The position numbers and the translations under genes were made by a program. The notes below the pieces were generated by a model. The model did no database searches and was not told the origin of the DNA. It saw only the letters and a list, made by a program, of their open reading frames with translations. DNA of 48,798 bases from Lachnospiraceae bacterium (lineage in GTDB: Bacteria > Bacillota > Clostridia > Lachnospirales > Lachnospiraceae): NCBI GenBank assembly GCA_021199655.1, contig JAJQHQ010000071.1:1-48798 (forward strand). The letters run 5' to 3'. Within the stretch, counting starts at the first letter, position 1. Each line of letters starts with the position of its first letter. Shown here in pieces: positions 7,090-15,146 of the stretch.

Positions 7090-8592
7090 TTACTCTCCCT
7101 CTCTTTTCAGCTTCTCTTCCTGCTCCTTCTGGATATCCGGGAAGGCGGAGAGCATCGGCTTTTCGTCCTTGCCCCTCAGAACACGATCCACATAATTCTG
7201 CGTAATCTTGTATACCTGCGGGGAGAGTACCAGCACGCCAATCAGGTTCGGGATCATCATCAGACCGTTGAAAGTGTCTGCCAGATCCCAGGCAAGGTTG
7301 TCGCTCATGACTGCGCCGCCGAAGATCGCAATTACAAAGATGACGCGGTAAACGATGGTATATTTTTCACCGAACAGGAACTCACAGGCTTTCGTGCCGT
7401 AGTGGCTCCAGCCAAGAACCGTCGAGAACGCGAACAGCATGATCGCGATCGCTACGAACGCAGCGCCGATCTGGCCGAAGTGCATGGAGAATACCTGGGA
7501 TACGATGTTTGCCTTTGTCAGCGTGACTCCCGCGTACTCCGCCACAGTCTCGCCCGTCTCCAGGTCCACCAGACCGGAGGAAAGCACCGCGAACGCGGTC
7601 AGAGTACATACGATGATGGTATCCGCAAACACCTCAAAGATGCCCCACATACCCTGACGAACCGGCTCGCTGACGTTGGAGTTCGAGTGAACCATTACGG
7701 AAGAACCAAGACCTGCCTCGTTCGAGAACACGCCTCGCTTCATGCCCTGCTCGATCGCCAGCTTGATGCCGTAGCCGATCACGCCGCCGCCCGCTGCTTT
7801 CAGTGCGAACGCACCTTTAAAAATGGCTGAAAATACTGCGCCAACCTGCGAAATATTGGTAAAGAAAATCACGACCGTACCGACTATGTAAAGAACGACC
7901 ATGAACGGCACGATCTTCTCAGTAACCGATGCGATACGCTTCAGGCCGCCGACAATTACGAGACCAGCCAGCACCAGAACCACAATACCGGTCACCCAGG
8001 TCGGCACACCGAATACGGATTCCATGTTGCCGGAGATGGAGTTCACCTGCGTCATGTTGCCGATACCGAACGACGCCAGGAAACAGAAAATCGAGAACAG
8101 GACAGCCAGCACCGCGCCGATGCCCTTGCAGCCTTTTTTCGCGCCAAGGCCGTCTCTTAAGTAGTACATCGCACCACCGGACCACTCACCGGCCTGGTTT
8201 TTTCTGCGGTAATAGATACCGAGTACGTTCTCAGAATAGTTCGTCATCATGCCGAAGAAGGCGATGATCCACATCCAGAACACCGCGCCCGGACCGCCGA
8301 CGATGATCGCGCCCGCCACGCCAACGATGTTACCGGTGCCGACCGTCGCCGCCAGCGCCGTACACAACGACTGGAACTGGGAGATGGACTTATCCTTTGT
8401 ATGTCCAGTCACGTTCTTATCCTTAAAAATGGCTCCGATCGTATTCTTCATCCAGTGCCCGATATGGCTGATCTGGAAAAACTTCGTGAGACAGGTCATC
8501 AACACGCCGACAAATGCCAGAAGAATCAGCGCGGGCCAGCCCCAGACGATGCCGTTTACGACATCATTTACACTCTTTACAACTTGCAGCAT
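7090..8592 (-). CDS. Alanine/glycine:cation symporter (AGCS family)
   Basis: A 500-residue integral membrane protein with about ten to eleven hydrophobic segments. It imports alanine or glycine together with Na+ (or H+) across the cytoplasmic membrane. Family hallmarks are the LAATVGTGNIVGVAGAI segment, GGPGAVFWMWIIAFFGM, and NEAGLGSSVMVHS in the second half. Length is typical. ATG at 8592 follows AGGAGG. A terminator-like hairpin in its ~110-nt leader and a promoter at 8711-8739 suggest regulation by attenuation. Substrate choice between alanine, glycine and serine cannot be read from sequence. Confidence 0.92.
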   Translation of the reverse strand: MLQVVKSVNDVVNGIVWGWPALILLAFVGVLMTCLTKFFQISHIGHWMKNTIGAIFKDKNVTGHTKDKSISQFQSLCTALAATVGTGNIVGVAGAIIVGGPGAVFWMWIIAFFGMMTNYSENVLGIYYRRKNQAGEWSGGAMYYLRDGLGAKKGCKGIGAVLAVLFSIFCFLASFGIGNMTQVNSISGNMESVFGVPTWVTGIVVLVLAGLVIVGGLKRIASVTEKIVPFMVVLYIVGTVVIFFTNISQVGAVFSAIFKGAFALKAAGGGVIGYGIKLAIEQGMKRGVFSNEAGLGSSVMVHSNSNVSEPVRQGMWGIFEVFADTIIVCTLTAFAVLSSGLVDLETGETVAEYAGVTLTKANIVSQVFSMHFGQIGAAFVAIAIMLFAFSTVLGWSHYGTKACEFLFGEKYTIVYRVIFVIAIFGGAVMSDNLAWDLADTFNGLMMIPNLIGVLVLSPQVYKITQNYVDRVLRGKDEKPMLSAFPDIQKEQEEKLKREGE

Positions 8593-8625
8593 AACTTTTT
8601 CCTCCTCAAACTTTATTCAAAACGT

Positions 8626-8668
8626 AAAAAACGCAGGTGAAAATCTGAACAATCAGCCTTCACCTGCG
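8626..8668 (-). promoter_or_regulatory. Leader attenuator of the AGCS symporter gene
   Basis: Inside the 5' leader, TTCACCTGCG (8659-8668) and CGCAGGTGAA (8632-8641) form a perfect 10-bp stem. On the minus strand this is followed directly by six U residues (A tract 8626-8631), an intrinsic terminator upstream of the start codon. A GCTTC / GAAGGC pairing just 5' of it overlaps the terminator stem and could act as antiterminator. An 8-bp outer pairing (AAACGTAA / TTACGTTT) encloses it all. The sensor is unknown, and I could not fit a glycine aptamer. Confidence 0.55.
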
Positions 8669-8710
8669 AAGCAATCATCCTTTGCTCTGTTACGTTTCAA
8701 AATTTAATTT

Positions 8711-8739
8711 ATACTATCACATAATTTTCCGTTTGTAAA
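8711..8739 (-). promoter_or_regulatory. Sigma-A promoter of the AGCS symporter
   Basis: On the minus strand, TTTACA (8734-8739), a 17-bp spacer and TAGTAT (8711-8716) give a good promoter. RNA should start near 8704, leaving a leader of about 110 nt that contains the attenuator. Confidence 0.6.
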
Positions 8740-8835
8740 GGCAGTTATTTTGCAAAAACCGACATTTTTTTGCCGGAATTCATCGAGAGGCAAAATTATT
8801 TTTCCGTTTTTGCGCCGCGGCCGTGATTATTTCAC

Positions 8836-8864
8836 CTTTTCATTTCGATGCTGTTCTGAACTGT
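8836..8864 (+). repeat. Left arm of a 29-bp inverted repeat flanking the GH31 gene
   Basis: The 29 bases at 8836-8864 (CTTTTCATTTCGATG... ending CTGAACTGT) recur as an exact reverse complement at 11120-11148, on the other side of the GH31 gene. The arm runs into a copy of the dispersed AACTGT/ACAGTT element. Confidence 0.8.
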
Positions 8865-8881
8865 GAAGGTACTGAACAGTT
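8859..8881 (+). repeat. Dispersed palindromic element, GH31 copy
   Basis: AACTGT, 11 nt (GAAGGTACTGA), ACAGTT: an exact reverse complement of the consensus seen on the plus strand near minus-strand genes. Here it precedes a plus-strand gene by 86 bp, so orientation relative to the downstream gene is the same. Confidence 0.8.
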
Positions 8882-8893
8882 ACAATATTTCGA

Positions 8894-8922
8894 TTGTGTG
8901 CATGGAAATTCCATGGTAGAAT
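8894..8922 (+). promoter_or_regulatory. GH31 promoter with palindromic operator in its spacer
   Basis: TTGTGT (8894-8899), a 17-bp spacer and TAGAAT (8917-8922) form the promoter. The spacer is almost filled by CATGGAA-A-TTCCATG (8901-8915), a 7-bp palindrome well placed for a repressor or activator dimer. Confidence 0.5.
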
Positions 8923-8967
8923 AAAATCACTTTTGAAACAGATCACAGGAGCATAAGGAGAAAGACT

Positions 8968-11112
8968 ATGAATTTTATCAATGACAACGGCGCTCTCATT
9001 GCCCGACGGCTGGGAGAAACGCTGCGGATTGAAGCCTGGGGAAAAGATTCCCTGCGGGTGCGCGCTACAATGTGCCCGGAAATTCTGGATCAGGACTGGG
9101 CGCTGACGGAAGCAGTGGAAAAAGCGGAAGCAAAGGTGGAGATTTTCGCCCCCGGCGAATGGGCCGCGGCAGGCGATTCTGAAGCGAATTTAGGTGAAAA
9201 GGGCTGCGCCGTAATCACGAATGGACGGATGAAAGCAATCGTCAACTGGGCAGGCGTGATTTCTTTTTATAAGGATAATGCCCTGATTCTGCGGGAATAC
9301 AGCCGCAATTATGACGGCACGATCTCACGGGAGAGCCGCTGCCTGAAGATTGTCAGCCGTGAATGGAAAGGCGTCATGGGCGCCGATTATTACAGTCTGA
9401 ATATGAAATTCGAGAGCAACGACGGCGAGAAGCTGTTCGGCATGGGACAGTACCAGCAGCCCTGGCTCGACCACAAGGGAAGCGTGCTGGAGCTTGCGCA
9501 GCGGAACTCGCAGATCTCTGTACCGTTCGCCGTTTCCTCGCTGGGCTATGGTTTCCTCTGGAATAACCCGGCGGTCGGCCGTGTGACCTTCGGTAAAAAT
9601 TATACCGAATGGATCGCCTCTTCGACGAAGCAGATGGACTACTGGATCACGGCGGCAGACACACCGAAGGAAATCCTGGCCTCCTATACGGCAGTGACCG
9701 GACACGCGCCAATGTTTCCGGAAGACCGTATGGGTCTGTGGCAGTGCAAGCTGCGCTACCGCACGCAGGCGGAGGTGCTGGAGGTCGCGCATAAGTATCA
9801 GGAGGAGGGCATCCACATTGACCAGATCGTCATTGATTTCTTCCACTGGACCGTGCAGGGCGACTGGAAATTCGATAAAACCTACTGGCCGGATCCGAAA
9901 GCCATGGTGGACGAGCTGCATTCAATGGGCATCAAAGTCATCGTCTCTGTATGGCCTTCCGTAGACCGCAGAAGTGAAAATTTCGAGCCGATGTACGAAC
10001 AGGGGCTCCTGATGAAGACGGACCGCGGCGAGCCGCAGACCTACGATTATCAGGGCGACTGCGTGGAGATCGACCCGTTCAATCCGCGCACTGCAGAATA
10101 TGTCTGGAATGTCTGCAAAAAGAACTATTACGATTACGGCATCGACGCGTTCTGGCTGGACAACTCCGAGCCGGACATGGGCGTCTACGATTTCGACAAC
10201 TACCGCTACTACGCGGGACCGGCGCTCTCCTGCAGCAATATGTACCCGCAGATGTACAGCCGGATTTTCTACGATAACATGAGTAAATTATATGAACAGA
10301 AATTGTCCTCCTGCTCTGAAAATGCGGCGGACACTGCCTGCACTGGCGAAAGCACCGTAAACGCGAAATCCTGCGCCGGGGAAGAGTCGGCATCCAGTGC
10401 ATGCAACGGCATTGTCAATCTCCTCCGCTGCGGCTGGGCCGGCAGCCAGAAGTACGGCAACGTCATCTGGTCCGGCGACGTACCCAGCACGTTCGAAGCG
10501 TTTCGTGATCAGCTGCAGGCCGGCCTGAACATGGGTCTCGCAGGCATCCCGTGGTGGACCACCGACATCGGCAGTTTCATGACGGACGATGTGAACGACC
10601 CGGATTTCCGCCAGCTTCTGATCCGCTGGTATCAGTTTGCCGTCTATTCGGCGGTACTGCGGATGCACGGCGACCGCGGTCCCTACGACATTCCGCCGTT
10701 CGACGACCGCGACTGGGGCGGCGGCTACCTGCATACAGGCCAGCCGAATGAGCTGTGGAGCTACGGCGAGGACAATTACCGCATCATGCGCAGCTATTAT
10801 GACGTGCGGATCTCCATGCACGACTACATCCGCGATCTCTACCGGGAAGCGCATGAGAACGGCTCGCCGCTGATCCGCACGATGTTCTACGAATTCCCGA
10901 ATGACGCCAGATGCTGGGAACTCACCGACCAGTACATGTTCGGCAGTAAATATCTGGTGGCGCCGATCCTGTATCTGAACCAGTTTTCGCGCAGTGTCTA
11001 CCTGCCGGAAGGCAGCTGGAAGCTGACGAGCACCGGAGAAGTATACGAGGGCGGTCAGACCGTGACCGTCGATGCGCCAATTGAGTACATGCCGGTGTTT
11101 GAAAAATTATAA
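8968..11112 (+). CDS. Glycoside hydrolase family 31, alpha-xylosidase-type
   Basis: A 714-residue cytoplasmic retaining glycosidase (no signal peptide). An N-terminal beta-sandwich precedes a TIM barrel and C-terminal beta domains. The nucleophile is Asp398 in GIDAFWLDNSEPD; the acid/base is Asp504 in WSGDVPSTFEAF. WWTTDIGSF completes the active-site signature. The FWLDNSEPD form resembles alpha-xylosidases (YicI/XylS-like) more than alpha-glucosidases, so isoprimeverose-type xyloglucan fragments are the likely substrates. Residues about 447-481 form a Ser/Ala/Cys-rich insert absent from typical members. ATG at 8968 follows AAGGAG. It is monocistronic, with its own promoter and operator-like palindrome. 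Confidence 0.9.
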   Translation: MNFINDNGALIARRLGETLRIEAWGKDSLRVRATMCPEILDQDWALTEAVEKAEAKVEIFAPGEWAAAGDSEANLGEKGCAVITNGRMKAIVNWAGVISFYKDNALILREYSRNYDGTISRESRCLKIVSREWKGVMGADYYSLNMKFESNDGEKLFGMGQYQQPWLDHKGSVLELAQRNSQISVPFAVSSLGYGFLWNNPAVGRVTFGKNYTEWIASSTKQMDYWITAADTPKEILASYTAVTGHAPMFPEDRMGLWQCKLRYRTQAEVLEVAHKYQEEGIHIDQIVIDFFHWTVQGDWKFDKTYWPDPKAMVDELHSMGIKVIVSVWPSVDRRSENFEPMYEQGLLMKTDRGEPQTYDYQGDCVEIDPFNPRTAEYVWNVCKKNYYDYGIDAFWLDNSEPDMGVYDFDNYRYYAGPALSCSNMYPQMYSRIFYDNMSKLYEQKLSSCSENAADTACTGESTVNAKSCAGEESASSACNGIVNLLRCGWAGSQKYGNVIWSGDVPSTFEAFRDQLQAGLNMGLAGIPWWTTDIGSFMTDDVNDPDFRQLLIRWYQFAVYSAVLRMHGDRGPYDIPPFDDRDWGGGYLHTGQPNELWSYGEDNYRIMRSYYDVRISMHDYIRDLYREAHENGSPLIRTMFYEFPNDARCWELTDQYMFGSKYLVAPILYLNQFSRSVYLPEGSWKLTSTGEVYEGGQTVTVDAPIEYMPVFEKL

Positions 11113-11119
11113 AATTGTA

Positions 11120-11148
11120 ACAGTTCAGAACAGCATCGAAATGAAAAG
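11120..11148 (-). repeat. Right arm of the 29-bp inverted repeat flanking GH31
   Basis: Exact reverse complement of 8836-8864. Part of it (TTCAGAACAGCA, 11124-11135) also pairs perfectly with TGCTGTTCTGAA at 11181-11192, forming a 12-bp stem downstream of the gene. The GH31 transcript may thus end in this structure. Confidence 0.8.
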
Positions 11149-11205
11149 ACAGGCGCGGAGCGGAGCGTAGACCTGTGGCCTGCTGTTCTGAATATATAAA
11201 AAAAA

Positions 11206-11247
11206 TGCCGCACAGGCCGCTGTATTTTCTCAACAGCCTGTGCGGCA
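11206..11247 (-). terminator. Terminator of the nitroreductase gene
   Basis: TGCCGCACAGGC (11206-11217) pairs exactly with GCCTGTGCGGCA (11236-11247). On the minus strand the stem is followed by eight T residues. Confidence 0.85.
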
Positions 11248-11270
11248 AAATTTCCCGCTAAACTTCTTTG

Positions 11271-11795
11271 TCAGACTACTTTAACATAATCAGCCTTGCG
11301 CGGCGCCGGCTTCGGAGCTTCCCCTGTGCCATAACCCAGAATGCAGTTCGCTACGCCTACATAATTCTCATCCAGTCCCCACTCTTTCAGAAGAGCAAGG
11401 CCTTCCTCTGAGGAAAACACCTCTTTCGCTCTGTAAATATAGCAGGAATCCACACCAACCGCATGAGCGGCGTTCAGCAGATTCCCGGCCACCAGGCAGG
11501 CATCCTCAAACCAGGTCGGTGCCGCTGCCTTATTGCCGAACACGATTGCCACGGTCTGTGCGCCATAAAACGGATCCGCGTCTCTGCCCATCACCGCAGC
11601 GTTCATTTTACTTATCTTTTTCACCAGCTCCGGCGTTTTTACCAGCACAATGACCGGAGACTGTTTTCCCATTCCGGTCGGTGCGTAAGTCGCCGCCTCA
11701 ATGATTGCGTCCAGCTTTTCCTGCTCTACTGGCCGGTCGCTGAAGCTGCGGACACTCCTGCGTGTTTTTAAACTGTCCAATACCATGTTTTCCAT
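11271..11795 (-). CDS. Nitroreductase family protein
   Basis: A 174-residue FMN-dependent NAD(P)H oxidoreductase. The N-terminal LDSLKTRRSVRSFSDRPV segment carries the phosphate-binding RRSxR motif of the family. PTGMGKQSPV and the DSCYIYRAKEVF region fit the fold. Members reduce nitroaromatics, quinones or flavins, and the natural substrate is unknown. I place the start at 11795 because GGAGG lies ten bases upstream; an in-frame Met three codons earlier would be too close. A half copy of the dispersed AACTGT element sits about 50 bp upstream (11844-11859). Confidence 0.88.
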   Translation of the reverse strand: MENMVLDSLKTRRSVRSFSDRPVEQEKLDAIIEAATYAPTGMGKQSPVIVLVKTPELVKKISKMNAAVMGRDADPFYGAQTVAIVFGNKAAAPTWFEDACLVAGNLLNAAHAVGVDSCYIYRAKEVFSSEEGLALLKEWGLDENYVGVANCILGYGTGEAPKPAPRKADYVKVV

Positions 11796-11843
11796 AGAAA
11801 TCATTCCTCCGTTTCTTTTCCTGATCATTTTCTGATTGGCTGC

Positions 11844-11859
11844 AACTGTTCAGTATCTT
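11844..11859 (-). repeat. Half copy of the dispersed palindromic element
   Basis: AACTGTTCAGTATCTT matches the first two thirds of the consensus; the closing ACAGTT arm is missing. It lies 48 bp upstream of the nitroreductase start, in the same relative orientation as the complete copies. Confidence 0.5.
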
Positions 11860-12024
11860 ATACACATATTATAGCAATCCTTCCTGCAGGAAACAAGAAG
11901 AAAAATGATCATAACTTTTCCCTGTCCTTTTCCTGAAGGATATGCTACTATTTATGTGAACTACCCACCACCAGGAGCTAATGAGAGTGGAACCACAATT
12001 TTCAAAGAAAGGGAAAGTGACGTT

Positions 12025-12498
12025 ATGTCAAAACAATATCATTTTTACGGATGGAAGAACGCGACAGTTCCTGCTGCTACAAATCAGTACGCAGGCATCC
12101 GAACACCGCAGGACCTGTATGACGCATTATCAGAACTCTGGTGCGCAGACACCTGCGCACCCAGGATGCGTTCAGACTGGTCGCCGGAAAACAGAACACT
12201 GGGGCAGTGCTCCATCACCGCTTTTCTGGCGCAGGACATTTTCGGCGGCGATGTCTATGGAATTCTGCGGCCGGGCGGCAACTATCATTGCTATAATGTG
12301 GTCGGAGACTGTGTCTTTGATCTGACCAGCGAGCAATTCGGCGGCGAGATGCTGAATTATTCTGGCAACCCGCTGCAGTCAAGAGAGATTCATTTTGCAA
12401 AAGAGGAAAAGCGGCTGCGCTATGAAAAGCTGAAAGCGGATCTGCAGGAATACTGTAAAAAAAGAACCTGCTCATCCGTATTTACTGTAAGCGTATAA
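12025..12498 (+). CDS. YunG-like protein
   Basis: A 157-residue protein resembling Bacillus YunG and its relatives. The core LGQCSITAFLAQDIFGGDVYGI, then a His-containing YHCYNVV and VFDLTSEQFGG, follows the family pattern GQC-x-TA-x3-QD-x-FGG ... H ... DLT-x2-QF. The ordered Cys, His and Asp resemble a papain/transglutaminase-like active site, but no activity is established. ATG at 12025 follows an AAAGGGAAAG site; upstream in-frame codons look untranslated. It is convergent with yhaM, with only nine bases between the stops. Confidence 0.7.
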   Translation: MSKQYHFYGWKNATVPAATNQYAGIRTPQDLYDALSELWCADTCAPRMRSDWSPENRTLGQCSITAFLAQDIFGGDVYGILRPGGNYHCYNVVGDCVFDLTSEQFGGEMLNYSGNPLQSREIHFAKEEKRLRYEKLKADLQEYCKKRTCSSVFTVSV

Positions 12499-12507
12499 AT
12501 AATTCTT

Positions 12508-13455
12508 TCAAAACTCCGACGTCTTCCTCAGATTCGACTCAAACAGCCGATTGTAGCCGAGCCATTCGTTGTTGTCTCCGGCATTCTTCAGAACCTCGCG
12601 CATGGTCTCCAGCTTGGCGTCCGTGTCGTCCGCGTAGTTGAGCGCCAGGGCCTCCGCGAGCGCGGGCTTTTTGGGAGAGCCGTATTCGAGCTCGCCGTGG
12701 TGCGCCAGAATGCAGTGCTGCAGCTCGCTCATCAGTTTTTTCGGAAAGCCTTTGATGTGGCGGCAGCCGAAGCCGACCAGCTCGCTGCCCATGACGATGT
12801 GACCGAGAAGCTGTCCGTCGTCGGTGTAATCGTTTTCCGGGAAATTGGATATCTCTTTCAGCTTTCCGACATCGTGGAAAAGCGCCGCAGTAAATAAAAG
12901 GTCTTTTCGCAGGAACGGGTACTGCTTTACATAGAAATCGCAGAGCTTTACGACGCCGAGCGTGTGCTCCAGCAGGCCGCCGACAAAGCTGTGATGCACG
13001 GTCTTGGCTGCCGAATGATTTTTGAAAGCAATGATAAAGGCTTCGTTATCCACAAAGTACATCTGAAGCAGCTTCTGGAGATACGGATTCTCGACCTGAC
13101 GCACATAGCCTAAAAGCTCCTCGTACATTTCATCGATGTTTTTCTCGCTGACCGGAAGGTAATCCGCAGCCACATACTCAGATTCCTGTGCTTTGCGGGC
13201 GCGGCGGATGCTCATCTGCAGCGTCCCCTGAAAATTGGAAATATCACCGCTTACGAAGACATAATCCAGTACGCCGAATTCCTCAATTCCGGACGAATTC
13301 GGATCCCAGATCTTCGCATCGATCGTGCCGGTCTTATCCTGTAATACTACATTTTCATAAAGCTTGCCGTTTTTCGCGGTCGCGGACTGCTTGTATTTGC
13401 ACAGGTAAATCTCATTGATTTTGTCGCCCTCGCGAAATGTATTGATAAATTTCAT
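12508..13455 (-). CDS. yhaM: 3'-5' exoribonuclease YhaM family protein
   Basis: A 315-residue protein with an N-terminal OB-fold nucleic-acid-binding domain (about residues 15-100, KNGKLYENVVLQDKTGTIDAKIW) and a C-terminal HD phosphohydrolase domain. Metal-binding residues include H-x-V-x2-LLEHT, the HD pair in LFHDVGKLKE, and LAHHGELEYG. YhaM trims RNA and single-stranded DNA from the 3' end in RNA decay. Length and domain order match. ATG at 13455 follows AGGAGGAACT; the longer frame to 13500 lacks such a site. Confidence 0.9.
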   Translation of the reverse strand: MKFINTFREGDKINEIYLCKYKQSATAKNGKLYENVVLQDKTGTIDAKIWDPNSSGIEEFGVLDYVFVSGDISNFQGTLQMSIRRARKAQESEYVAADYLPVSEKNIDEMYEELLGYVRQVENPYLQKLLQMYFVDNEAFIIAFKNHSAAKTVHHSFVGGLLEHTLGVVKLCDFYVKQYPFLRKDLLFTAALFHDVGKLKEISNFPENDYTDDGQLLGHIVMGSELVGFGCRHIKGFPKKLMSELQHCILAHHGELEYGSPKKPALAEALALNYADDTDAKLETMREVLKNAGDNNEWLGYNRLFESNLRKTSEF

Positions 13456-13646
13456 AGTTCCTCCTCTTACTCTTATATTCCGTCTCAATTCTTCCGTCAT
13501 TTTGAAACCGTATCCGATTATCGCACTTCTTCAATCCCGACTGATCCGGCCCGTCATGTTCTTCCTTATTTATTACTCTCTTGCAGTAATCCGTATTTTC
13601 ATTTTGCAGTTGCAGCAGACACATCAGCTTTGCTCTTATACATGAT

Positions 13647-14132
13647 CTACACCGTGATCTGCAGCTCTCTCCCGCTCCTCTGATAGCGGTAGTAGCGCAC
13701 CCCGGCGGCGTCCATCATGCGTTTGGACGTCAGGACGGAAAGTGTGCCCTCATATTTATCATCATCATAAACCACTGTTTTGATCCCGGCCTGAATGATG
13801 GCTTTCGCGCATTCATTGCACGGAAACAGGGAAACATACAGCTTGGCGCCCTCGAGGCTGCCGCCGCGGTAATTGAGGATCGCGTTCAGCTCACTGTGTA
13901 CCACATATGGATATTTCGTAGCTGCTTCGTCTCCCTCGCGCTCCCACGGGAATTCATCATCCGAGCAACCCATGGGGAATCCGTTGTAGCCCATCGACAG
14001 GATTTTGTTGTCCTCGCTGACGATGCAGGTCCCTACCTGCGAGTTCGGATCCTTTGAACGCATACCGGCCAGCTTTGCCACTGCCATAAAATATTCATCC
14101 CAGGTGATATAATTCTCGCGTTTCCCTGTCAT
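13647..14132 (-). CDS. dCMP deaminase (ComEB-type)
   Basis: A 161-residue zinc deaminase converting dCMP to dUMP for thymidylate synthesis. The catalytic HSE (VVHSELNAIL) and the zinc-binding PCNEC (SLFPCNECAKAI) are intact. SQVGTCIV and GYNGFPMGCSD are typical of dCMP rather than cytidine deaminases. Length is right. ATG at 14132 follows GGAGG. It is transcribed in the same direction as yhaM, about 190 bp upstream. Confidence 0.92.
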   Translation of the reverse strand: MTGKRENYITWDEYFMAVAKLAGMRSKDPNSQVGTCIVSEDNKILSMGYNGFPMGCSDDEFPWEREGDEAATKYPYVVHSELNAILNYRGGSLEGAKLYVSLFPCNECAKAIIQAGIKTVVYDDDKYEGTLSVLTSKRMMDAAGVRYYRYQRSGRELQITV

Positions 14133-14237
14133 AGCGGTCCTCCGATCTTTTATTCCGATTCCTGTTTCGTGTTATCTTTCCCCCACAAAAGATATTTCCT
14201 AATGATTCTACCACACTCTATCCATTTTGGGGAGTAG

Positions 14238-14272
14238 TAAATAAAAAAGAAAACGCTCCGCCGAAGCAGAGC
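14238..14272 (-). terminator. Terminator of the SsuABC-type operon
   Basis: On the minus strand GCTCTGC pairs with GCGGAGC (14266-14272 / 14255-14261) around a TTCG tetraloop, followed by a T-rich tract (14238-14253). Confidence 0.85.
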
Positions 14273-14363
14273 GCTCATAATTCGCTTTTATGGCAAGCAT
14301 ACCCGAACCAGATATTAACCTCAAAGAGTCTCAACAAACGATCGTACGGATGTGTCCTGTATT

Positions 14364-15146
14364 TTACAGCCCCCGCTTCTTTAAAATGCGCCGTTCCAGC
14401 GTGGAGAACACCAGACGGTCAATGAGGATTCCGATCAGGATGATGACCAGCATCACCGCCATCACCTGATTGATGTCCGCCATATCACGCCCAGCCATCA
14501 GGGTGTAGCCCAGACCGACGTAGGCGGACATGACCTCGCCCGACATCAGCGCTCTCCAGGCAAATGACCAGGACTGCCGCAGTCCCGCCAGAAAGCCCGG
14601 CAGCGCAGCAGGGAAGATCACGGTGGTGTACATCTGAAGCTTTCCGGCTCCCATAGTCGCTGCTGCCCGTTTATAAATAGGCGGAATCGTCTGAATGGCA
14701 TTTTCAATCGCAAGCGCTACACTGAACGTGGAACCGATGACCACGACAAACAAGATGGCCGATTCATCCAGACCAAACCAGAGGATGGCGAACGGCACCC
14801 AGCAGACACTGGGGAGCGACTGGAATCCATTCATCAACGGCTTTAAATTGCGGTTTAAAAATGAAAAGGAGGAAATCAAAAGTCCCAGTACAGTTCCGAT
14901 CAGCAGTGACAGCGCAAAGCCAATGACCACACGCCGCAGGCTGTAGATCACTGCCTGCCAGAGAGTGCCTTTTATGATCAGCTTTTCGAGGCTCTCCACC
15001 ACTCCGAGCGGAGATGGCATGGCATAGGATTTCCACCAGCCGAGCGGGCCGGTACCGAGAGTGTAGATGACCTGCCAGAGAATGATCAGCACTACATAAA
15101 AACAAATGCCCGAAAGAATTTTATTGATCGTATTCTTCTTTTGCAA
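14364..15146 (-). CDS. ABC transporter permease, nitrate/sulfonate/taurine type
   Basis: A 260-residue inner-membrane permease (SsuC/TauC/NrtB-like) with about six membrane helices. The EAA-type loop that contacts the ATPase is IYKRAAATMGAGKLQMYTTVIFPAALPGFLAGL. The start is a TTG at 15146 with GGAGG about nine bases upstream; it overlaps the end of the ATPase gene by 26 bp, indicating translational coupling. The operon order is binding protein, ATPase, permease. Substrate could be an alkanesulfonate, taurine, nitrate or a pyrimidine precursor. Confidence 0.88.
   Translation of the reverse strand: MQKKNTINKILSGICFYVVLIILWQVIYTLGTGPLGWWKSYAMPSPLGVVESLEKLIIKGTLWQAVIYSLRRVVIGFALSLLIGTVLGLLISSFSFLNRNLKPLMNGFQSLPSVCWVPFAILWFGLDESAILFVVVIGSTFSVALAIENAIQTIPPIYKRAAATMGAGKLQMYTTVIFPAALPGFLAGLRQSWSFAWRALMSGEVMSAYVGLGYTLMAGRDMADINQVMAVMLVIILIGILIDRLVFSTLERRILKKRGL

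Noticed and set aside
8593-8704. Glycine riboswitch upstream of the AGCS symporter
   Set aside because: The leader is about 110 nt and I could not find the conserved aptamer core; only the terminator and a competing stem are supported.
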